From Pagrus major (Eukaryota > Chordata > Actinopteri > Spariformes > Sparidae), in the NCBI RefSeq assembly GCF_040436345.1, contig NC_133223.1, positions 24,120,410 through 24,184,409 of the forward strand: a DNA stretch of 64,000 bases, given 5' to 3'. The notes below the pieces were generated by a model. That model worked only from the letters and a program-made list of their open reading frames with translations. It ran no database searches and had not been told where the DNA came from. A program made the position numbers and the translations under genes. Every line of letters begins with the position of its first letter. Position 1 is the stretch's first letter. Of this stretch, positions 55,901-64,000 are shown piece after piece.

Positions 55901-57071
55901 TGCAATAAATAAAGACATCAAATTAAGAATTTAATGAAGATCCTCTAAACTGGCTATCAAACAGTTCATTAAGGATATGTATTGAGTGGGACAGTTGAAA
56001 AACTAAAAAATTAGTCAGCGCTCCCTGGTAAACAAACTTTGAATGTGTGATACTGTTCGGCTAGCTTCGCTGCAAAACCAGTCTGTTCTACTCGATTTGT
56101 GTGAGACAAGAGCGCTATATGTCCTACAAAAAACACCATATATATCGTCTGTTATAATGTATTTACAAGCATGACCAAATAATGACAATATAAATGTTTG
56201 TCTATATGTGAGGTCAATAGATAAACAGCTCTTTGTTTCTCAGCCCAAGTGTATCAGTGCTCCATTTCAGCTATCCAGGTTAGTAGTAAAGTAGTCAGAG
56301 GAGGCATTTAAATCCCAAATTGATCAAAACGTTCACACTTTAACTCACTCCTCAAAACCCTCATCAGATGATAACAAAATATTGAGCTTCAAACATCACC
56401 ATGACTTCATCACCATGACGCACTAATCAATCAAATCAGCCTCTTCCTTGTGGTGTTCTGAAAGTGTTCTGGTTTAACCAAACTTCAGTTGTTCCCTTTC
56501 TCTTTTTGTCAAAGATGGAATAAAATGAGTTCAGAGAAACAAACATTGGGTTTGACCATGAAAACAACCGCGGGACCCTGTGGGTGCAGGGCCCCCTTGT
56601 GACCCCACTCAGCCTGGTAGAAAGATTAGAGACGCTGACTGGGTTAAAGCTGCTTAAGGCCGGACAGCCGCTTCTGCTCTGCATCACCTGAATACAGCTT
56701 CTACGCCCAACAAATGACTACTGCTTGCTAGGACTCTCTAACATGATAAGACTGTTGAAATGTGCATTAGAAGACATCAGCTAAATACTGGAAAACCTCA
56801 GGAAAATCTTGGCAGGTACCGCAACTTTGCAAAGTCGTTTTAATTCGGACAACTTCATTTGGCTTGCAAAATTTGAAAGGCTGATGCCCTGGAGTGCAAT
56901 GCTGACATCTCTCTTTTTCACAAGTTGTAAGAAATCTAGTGGGGCCCATCCTAGCCTAGCCAAACCACTTCTACTGAATTTAACTTACCAGTAGACATAG
57001 TAGGCCATTGCCATGACCACCAATGCCCCACAGATCCCAGTGAAGATCATCACAGCGCTCTGGTTCAGCAT
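49900..57071 (-). CDS. Predicted 41-residue membrane microprotein in agpat3 leader
   Basis: ATG at 57071 in good context (GCCAAGATGC). Exon 57071-56989 encodes 27 codons plus two bases, splices through TG|GTAAGT to the exon at 49942, completes a Trp codon, and reads 13 more codons to TAA at 49902-49900. The peptide begins MLNQSAVMIFTGICGALVVM, continues AMAYYVYW as the rest of one TM helix (about 6-27), and ends SVVLAEGPCKRGL. I do not recognise a family. The stop lies 67 spliced bases before the agpat3 ATG with no ATG between, so the two could share an mRNA and agpat3 could be made by reinitiation or leaky scanning. Clean splice sites, exact phase match and membrane-like composition favour a real product, but it could be a plain uORF. 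Function unknown. Confidence 0.5.
51399..51678. mobile_element. hAT-type MITE
   Basis: Ends GGCTGCAACTCAAGATT and ATCGTTGCAGCTCTA are inverted. The inside has GAAAATATTTACATTTCAGG and AGCTGGAATCAGAGTATTTT, typical of a very common teleost element. A worn relative is at 4920. Confidence 0.75.
53114..53240. mobile_element. One-armed copy of the 39603 MITE
   Basis: GTATGGAGGACTAAAACTGC then CAAAATCAAAAATACATAAG match the left arm at 39603; no right arm is present. Confidence 0.65.
54743..55210. mobile_element. hAT-like MITE, about 470 bases
   Basis: Left end AGGCTTGGGCCAATATTAG, right end TCTGGATATCGCCCAAACCC: imperfect inverted ends of the TTGGGCGATAT kind. CpG-rich interior, no transposase. 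Confidence 0.6.
55432..55610. mobile_element. Tc1/mariner-type MITE with TA duplication
   Basis: CACTACTCAAAATTAGTT at the left and AACTCATTTTGAGTAGTG at the right are inverted copies differing at one site. TA flanks both sides (55430-55431, 55611-55612). 179 bases, non-coding. Confidence 0.8.
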
Positions 57072-57131
57072 CTTGGCTGCTGGTTCTCTCACCGAATCAA
57101 AGCCAGAATAATAAAAACATACAGAAAAGGC
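56989..57131 (-). other. agpat3: agpat3 leader exon with microprotein start
   Basis: Acceptor CTGCTCTTTGCAG before 57131, donor CTACTG|GTAAGT after 56989. Contains a 7-codon upstream frame (ATG at about 57121) and then the ATG of the 41-codon frame at 57071. Confidence 0.65.
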
Positions 57132-60100
57132 CTGCAAAGAGCAGTGGACAGTCACAGGCTCTCCTGCTTCACAGCCATAATAATCCCACAGAACGAAAGA
57201 GGGAGATTATGATGATGACAGCAAGAACACAGACAGATCCCAGATCCTGTTGGAAGAACTGCCTAATCAGCACAAGAGTTTACTGAGAGCCAAATGACAT
57301 GAAAGTACAGATCTCTTGAGGTCCAAAATCTCCCAAAGGCGCCAGTGGATTCTTACAACAGTCCACCAATGAATGCTAGGAAGTCTGAAAGATGGCTCAC
57401 TTCTGGAAGGAGGGAGGCACACATGTACTGTAAGCAGTGTCTTACATGCATTCCCATCCTCTAATCCACTGGATCAGATTAGTGCTGATTAGCAGGCTAT
57501 GGGCACCCTGGATATGTCACATTTCATTAACATTAACAAAGAAGAAGGCCGGGCTCTCCCATACCAGCGTGGAGTTAGCAGAATGGCATCTGTTACGCCA
57601 AAGGAACCAATCACCACGTAGAGTTTCTCGCCTCACCTTGCCATTGGCCAACTGTTAGTGACACCTCGTATTAGGCAGAAGTGATAACCTCGAACAGAGG
57701 GCCAAGAGTTTCCTTAAACAACCTCTTCAGGTGTGTTGCCAAGCTGTGCTTTGTTTTGATCAAGTGTAATTAGGATGCATTAAGCCAAAGACTAGAAATC
57801 ACTGATACCTGGAATTCAGTACCTTTTTTCTATACTTTACTCTGTACAGACTTGCTCCTAGGATGGTCCCCCTTCCCGAGTTGGGAAGTCGTTCTTCCGA
57901 CTTCAGTGTGTTCATGGCATCAAGTCGGAATTCTGGAGTAACATGGAGGCCAAAAACTATGTTTTGATTTTTATCTCTCAGAGCATTTCAACAACACGTT
58001 GACGGCTGTATCCACTAATTGAGTGACAAGGTAGGGCAAACCCATCTATATAAACAACTGCCAAATAGAGCATCAATAACAAGCAGTAAAGGGCAGCAAT
58101 ACGCTGTTGCAACGTCTTGTCTGTCACATCCAAAAAAGAAGAAACACAGGAATTTTATCATGATGTCACAACAGCAGTGCTTGCATACTGCAATGTTTTC
58201 TTGCAAATTGTATGCAAGACACATACTGTTGGTTTGGGACTAAGTGAAAAAAACTCATACTGTTTTAGCGTACTAAACCACATGGTGGTAAGGAATTTCG
58301 GACGTAGCCAGTGGCTGAATTTTGGTCATAAAATAAGATAACGTCAACAAAGACAGTGAAAAAAGCCCAGTTATCTCCAATAACTTCTCCATCTAGCTAA
58401 CTAATTGCACACAGATGTCGATAAAGTTGTTGGTGCCTTGTCAACCTTGCAGGAGGGTTCAGGGGGGACCAAGCGTTCAGGCTTTCAAACACAGCACAAT
58501 CTTTAAATTATAGATATATAATAGAACGTGTTGCTCTGTCAGCTTTGCATATTTCATCACAAATATTGCAGCAAGTGTTGCCCTGACTCAACTTGCTCTA
58601 GGGCTGATACCTCAGTTGATTTATTGAGAATCAGTACTCTGTAGTACCAACATAATTTGGTTGGTACCCTTAAAATGATAGAATTCGGTACCCAACCTTA
58701 ATCCTCCTCTCGGATAGTTCTGGGCAGTATGACCTTGAAATAATAATTAGTTTTTGGCCATATGGCAATATATGATACATACCTTGATATTTATGAAGTG
58801 CTTTTCTCCTCAAAAGCACTTCATAAATGTTACAACTGGGCAACAAAAAACAAATACCACAATATTTTTGACCAAATGGCCACTTCTTTAATATTGCAAC
58901 AATATTGTGAGGTATTTTTTACAAAATATTAAGATTTCTGATAAATATTCATCAGAAATGTGGATGTAATGACTAAGTGGGTGAAGACAAGCATTAGAAC
59001 AAATACAACAGTCCGATACATATTGTATATATTGCCTGGCCGTACTCTCTCATCTTCTTGACAGTACCTTGAAACAGTATTTACAACATGTCTGTTTGGT
59101 TCACCCACACAGAGATGAAAAACAGAGCTGGTGGGAAAGCCAACAAAAGCCTTTGGGTTCCTACACAGAGCTAAAATCAAATGGGTGGTTCAGACAAGCT
59201 GGCAGAGAGATGCATAAATAAACTCCAGGGTTTACTGAAGCAAATGGGTCAAAGGTTAGAGTACAGTCCAGAGGCTCTGCCATGGGGCATCAAAGCCAAA
59301 TATAAAAAGAGATAAAAATACATTGTGATAGCTGGACAATGAAGGGCATTCATGTTTCAGAGCATGAAGTGCTTTCAGTCCTGCACCACTGTGCTGCTGA
59401 ACACTCACATTTTAAAGCCACACCACTAAACTACAACTACAGCCATGTTACCCCTTTCACGCTGAAAAAATCAAAACAGAACACCCACTAACATCTGGCT
59501 TATTTATTGAATAGGAAAGGCTACAATCGGCCTTCATTCTGGTCAACTGACTCTGCAGTAGTTATGAGTGTTTATCTGCTCCAGCTCCCATCAGCAGTGA
59601 TGGAAATGCTAATTTTCAGCCCAGTTTCAGTGCAATGCTATTATGTGCATTGAAGTAAAGGATACTGGTGCACAAATACTTTCCTGATTGTCTCCATTCA
59701 AGCAACACTTGACTGTGTTCAGTTGTCATTGAGTTTGAAAGAGAGACTCAAGTTAAATATCTTAAAAAGTAGCTGCCATAACATTATCACTGTACCCAAA
59801 CCTTGCCAGCTCCCTCATCGGTACTGCACATGTTCAATTGTCAACAGATATTTTAAGGCAGAATGACGTCTCACTCCTTCGCATCTTCCGTTATTAGCTC
59901 TGGAAAATATAATGCCTCTAATTCTGAATGTTATTGTTGAAGAGACTCTTTTAAAACAAGTTTTAACGTCTTCTTGAGGTAATCTGACGAGGTATATGGT
60001 CTGCTGCCTTCTACGGTTACCTGCTTTCTGTTCTCAGAAACACTCAAATACTCCATATAAAGACTTTGCAGAAGGGTTCACTATCTAAGAGAGGACAGAA

Positions 60101-62978
60101 AGTATTTAACAAATAAGGCAAAAGGCTCACGTAGGACGGCCTTGCGTTACTTAAACATGGTCACAACCCTGCTCTGGATGCAGCCATAGTAAGACATGAT
60201 GACTGATAAGGCTAAAGGATACACATGGCGTTTCTTGTTGTCAGCAATAAATTGGGACTCATGGCAAAAGTAGGAGCAGGGGTTAATGGGTGAAACTGTC
60301 AGACTGCTCAAGTATTGAAAGCTCAAAGTAGCTCTGCAGTTCACCAGATTGTCACTAAAATGATCAGGTTAACATTTTTTACAGTGCTAGCGTGTAATTA
60401 CAGTCCAAGATGGCACCACTTGGATAACAGCTTATCTTTGTATGTATGTCTCAAAGTCCTATAGGGCAATACTAACCCTAACCCTGACATGATGAGCTGA
60501 TAAAGAGTTCAATAGCTTACGTGCAAACAGTCATGTCACTGGACTTCGAACAGTTTCTTCAATTACCACATGCATTTATATGACTCGGATTATACAGCAA
60601 ATTATTTCTCTCTTGTAGGATATTTTAATTAGTTTGACACTGGTACAGTCCAGTTGTTCTGGATAGTAATGACCCAAGTTTCTCATCAGGTTGATGCCAA
60701 AAGGTTTTGAGGTTTTCAGTTTTTTGTACATTACAGTAGAGCCTGACTGAAACTGTAAACTTCACTGGGAATTTAATAATTATAAATTACCCCAAGCATC
60801 TTTTTCTGCATTATAATCTCCCCAAAAAACTTTTCACATCAGTGCATATCGGACAACATATACGCTGATACGATACTTCTGTCATTGGCCAATATATAGA
60901 CCAACCATCTCCAATGATAGTCACACAGTCATTAAGTCAGTTGCTACATGTTTTATCTGATTAATTGGGAATTTAAGTCCCTGCAGCCACGATTTCTAAC
61001 AATGCTGAAAGAAAAGATTAGACAGTAAAGAGCAAACTGTCTCAACAGAAAATGAACAGATTGTAATTAAGATAAGCTATTTGTCTTGGGCGTTTATCGG
61101 ATAATACCTAACAATTCGCAGCAATAATAATTAATCACTCATATTGCCAGCACTGAAGCAGTCTACACATCTCCCTGTCAAGGTCTGTTGCACGCAGACA
61201 CACCTTATTAGTGGCTCTACAATATCAGTATGGATGGATATACAATATACATATTAGAGCCTGACCGATATATCGGTTGACCATTGTATCAGCCGATACC
61301 GGCCTATTACAGATATATCGATATCAGCTTGTGTGTTGCCCGATATGAAAATTTACATTTAACACATCATAATGCTCCATTACATATCTTTGTCACAAAT
61401 TATAGAGGGATCATGACGAAAAAACTACACCTTCTCCATAGTCATATTCAAACAGTTTGAGCTTTTCCTGCAACTTACATCGGCGGTAAATTACATATCT
61501 ATTAACATACATATATACTAACAACGATTATCTCACTGCATCACTTAAAATGAGATGTTATTGTGCTATAACAATTACAATTACAACACAAAAAAGTTGT
61601 GCAACCTGTGTGTTAGTAGACTCGGCAGTCTATATAACTTGGTTATGGTCGTAACATATTGCAATATTTTGATGTCACTTTACTGTAATGCAGTCTCTTA
61701 AAACTAGGAAAAGACAAACGCCATATGACAAGACAACAAAGACAATAGCTAGTCTCATATCACAGTAGTGATGTATGACCGATAATACTGCCCAGCCCTA
61801 GCTGAGCCAATATAAAGCCATTAATCATCCCTGTGCATACCTTGAAAACACATTAAAATTCAAGCATTTGAAGGATTTCAAGCACCCGTACGAACCCTGT
61901 ATACCGATATTAAAATGTCCCTTTATCGGACCCAAAAATTGAGCATCAGTCAACCACTCCATATTCATTATTACTGTCTATCAAGACCAAACACTGTGTC
62001 CATCCTGTGACAACACAAAGCATGAACAGTCCCCAAGCATTCAAATGATCACTGCTAAACATCAAAACATCCTTTTTTTTAAAAAGACACTGCTGGCAAA
62101 AGCCTGTCATGAATGATCACAGTAACATCACTTGCCTGTAACGCTCTGCTCGCCTCGTTGGTTAAAATTAAAGCTGAAGCCTAAAGTTAGGACTGACTGA
62201 GGAGAGCTGCAGACTTGACTGAACTCTAGTAACCTCACGTCTGGATGTGTGGTACGACATTTTCACGCAGGTCAATGTGGAGTCACCTGGTCCACTTGAC
62301 GTACAGCGAGGCACAGACGGCTTGCAGTTTTTTTTTTTTTTTTTAATGAACCCAGAGGCACTTTGTCTACTCTGGCACACTGTATGCTACTTCTGTACAC
62401 TTTGTACCCCCTGAATAAAACCGTACAAGTGGACTGTATGTACCAGTGCGGCGAGGTTAGCTTAAAAAGCTAAATACCAAGTAGCCAGCATGCACCTTGC
62501 GTCCAACCAGTGACTGGGCTTATCTTTTGACACATGTCTCGACTGCGGCCGTAGATTAAGCTCAAAGTTGCAAACACACATCCTCACACGCCTCTGCTTT
62601 ACGTAGTGAAATCAACAAATATGTCCTGCTACTGCTATGAGTAACAGCGAATAAGTTAATAACACCAGCTGACAGGAGGCTAAGCCTGACGTGAGTGTGC
62701 AACTCAGCCGTGCAGCACAAGGGCAGAGTGAGCTGCTAGCGGTGCAAGCTAGCATGCTAAGTTAGCAAAACCCAGTGTAGCTAGGGTAATAATTGTATTC
62801 AGGGGGAGGGGGGGATGGAGTCGGCTGTTTTGGTTGTTCAGCCATTAAAAGAGTGCCAAATTCACCCACATTCATTAACTAAATATTCAACTGACCCGTG
62901 TCGCTTTCTAACAGCATGCTATGCTAGTCAGCGAGCTAACGCTAGCAGTCAGAGCAAGTGTCAGTACTCTGGGCTTAC
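57132..62978 (-). other. agpat3 leader intron 1
   Basis: No coding exon found. Contains a compact hairpin at 58789, scraps of GATATATCGG-type MITEs (about 60840-60910, 61254-61330, 61750-61800) and a short GGTACC-type scrap near 58640. Otherwise unremarkable AT-rich sequence. Confidence 0.5.
58789..58828. repeat. Perfect 17-bp hairpin, 6-base loop
   Basis: ATTTATGAAGTGCTTTT, loop CTCCTC, then the exact inverted arm. The surroundings (CAGTATGACC, ATGGCAATATATGATA) suggest it is part of a decayed MITE. Confidence 0.8.
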
Positions 62979-63240
62979 CTGAAAATTATTCACTTGGGAG
63001 GCGGGCGAGTCGGTAGATTTTGTTAGACTTGTTCGCTGCTTTCTGGCATTAAAGGGGCGTAAAAATAACCCTCCTGAAGAGTCCTTCTTGTTTAGTCCGT
63101 TTCCTGAAACGCAACAAAAATGACTTGAGCTAATGCGATTTGCAAGAGCGCTATTGTTTGTCGGTTAAAGCCCCACATTTCCTCAAAGCCCATCTGAAGG
63201 TAGCATGCCCTACATCCGGTCCGGCCCCTCAGTCACTCTC
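62979..63240 (-). other. agpat3: agpat3 first leader exon (5' end approximate)
   Basis: Donor TTTTCAG|GTAAGC after 62979. The upstream limit is a guess placed in the CpG-richer stretch near 63.2 kb. An 8-codon frame (ATG at about 63048) lies inside. Confidence 0.5.
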
Positions 63241-63250
63241 ACACAAATAA
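63121..63250 (-). promoter_or_regulatory. agpat3: Candidate agpat3 promoter
   Basis: GC-richer stretch just above the first leader exon. The minus strand has ACCGGATGT (complement of 63212-63220), an ETS-type site typical of housekeeping promoters, next to GGGGCCGGACC. No TATA box seen. Confidence 0.4.
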
Positions 63251-64000
63251 TTAATATACACTATATTTATAAGCAACGGGCCTCTGCAGCCCCACACCAG
63301 CCGACCAAAGTACCCCAAGTATAGATTAAAAGTAGCAGAAGTATATTTACTGAAATGGTCTTCCCCAAAATGTGTTTATTTGAGTCTACTGATGCCAGCT
63401 GTAATACATCAGTCCACTGTCCCTTGAATACATGAGACTTTATATGTTTAAATATATTTCTTCAATGTCTCAAAACATGAATTTGACATCAGTTATTCAT
63501 AACATGTAAAATATAAAATGCATGTTATCCACAAGTAATATTTTTGCGTTATAAACAGCGCATATAATATAATATATAATCTTTATTTATACAGCACCTT
63601 TAAAAAACAGAGTTTACAAAGTGCTTTGGCAATCGAGCAAAAAGCAGGAAACTAACAGGAAGATAATAGTTACAGAGTAGACACTCGAGCACAAGGAAGT
63701 CTGGTCTGAGGTGAGTTAAAACAAAGTCCAACTTATTATTACAAGTAAAATGAATAAAAGTGATAACACGGGCAAAGTCACAGAGAAGGAAGGGAGGGAG
63801 AAGAAAGAAAAAGAAAAGTTAAATAAAAAAATAAAATAAAAGTAGACAATTAATTTTAAAATGTGAATACAAAAAAATAAATAAATAAAAGAACAAAACA
63901 ATAAAGGTTATTACATGTTAGATATGCAGTATAACAGCTGCCCAATACCAGTAACAGCTTTCTTTTATTGTCTTAGCTGAAAATCAAATGATTCTGAAAA
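63251..64000. other. Flank beyond agpat3, no gene
   Basis: About 63570-63650 is a common fish repeat (CTTTATTTATACAGCACCTT, then AAGTGCTTTGGCAATCGAG), followed by A-rich sequence. No coding frame of interest. Confidence 0.5.

Larger units (their letters stand above)
49943..56988 (-). other. agpat3 leader intron 2, repeat-rich
   Basis: No coding exon found. Holds several MITEs (51399, 53114, 54743, 55432) and AT-rich sequence. Minor open frames, such as those at 53723 or 56436, show no domains. Confidence 0.55.

Noticed and set aside
60465-60485. CTAACCCTAACCCTGAC as interstitial telomere repeat
   Set aside because: Only two units; chance.

Overview
This is vertebrate nuclear DNA, and the repeats point to a teleost fish. 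Intron-less olfactory receptor genes sit in tandem, the multi-exon genes have clean GT/AG introns, and many repeats are ones I recognise as typical of teleosts: hAT-, piggyBac- and Tc1-type miniature elements, Rex1-like and L2-like LINE pieces, a tRNA-derived SINE, and the long GGGCCCGAGC-type repeat. I cannot name the species.

Layout. (1) 1-28,110: a cluster of eight intact olfactory receptor (OR) genes, all on the + strand. OR1 and OR2 form one subfamily. OR3 to OR7 form a second, very close one, and OR8 is a more distant member of the second. The cluster grew by at least three rounds of local duplication that copied genes, promoters and old repeats together: 248-2027 with 2403-4185, 8600-13256 with 14790-19440, and 19441-22237 with 22640-25451. 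(2) 28,111-30,300: gene-free, with a decayed L2-like LINE tail. (3) 30,308-35,597, minus strand: five exons splice in frame into one 744-residue GIMAP8-like protein with two AIG1-type GTPase domains (the first degenerate), a long coiled coil and a hydrophobic C-terminal tail. (4) 35,600-43,012: no gene of its own seen; a dead Tc1-like element, a long palindromic MITE, and probably the 3' UTR of the next gene. (5) 43,013-63,240, minus strand: complete agpat3, eight coding exons (377 residues) plus three leader exons and a promoter near 63.2 kb. (6) 63,250-64,000: repeat-derived flank.

The most interesting signal is in the agpat3 leader. Two leader exons 7 kb apart join across a split Trp codon into a 41-codon reading frame for a small single-pass membrane peptide. 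It ends 67 spliced bases before the agpat3 start codon, with no intervening ATG. The layout suggests a bicistronic mRNA carrying a membrane microprotein with an ER acyltransferase. Other signals are a same-direction array of CTCF-like motifs inside a repeat between two OR genes, a sharp gene-conversion-like tract in OR8, and long palindromes in agpat3 non-coding sequence.

All exon boundaries come from reading splice signals and frame by eye, with no transcript evidence. Family names for repeats are from memory and are tentative where stated.
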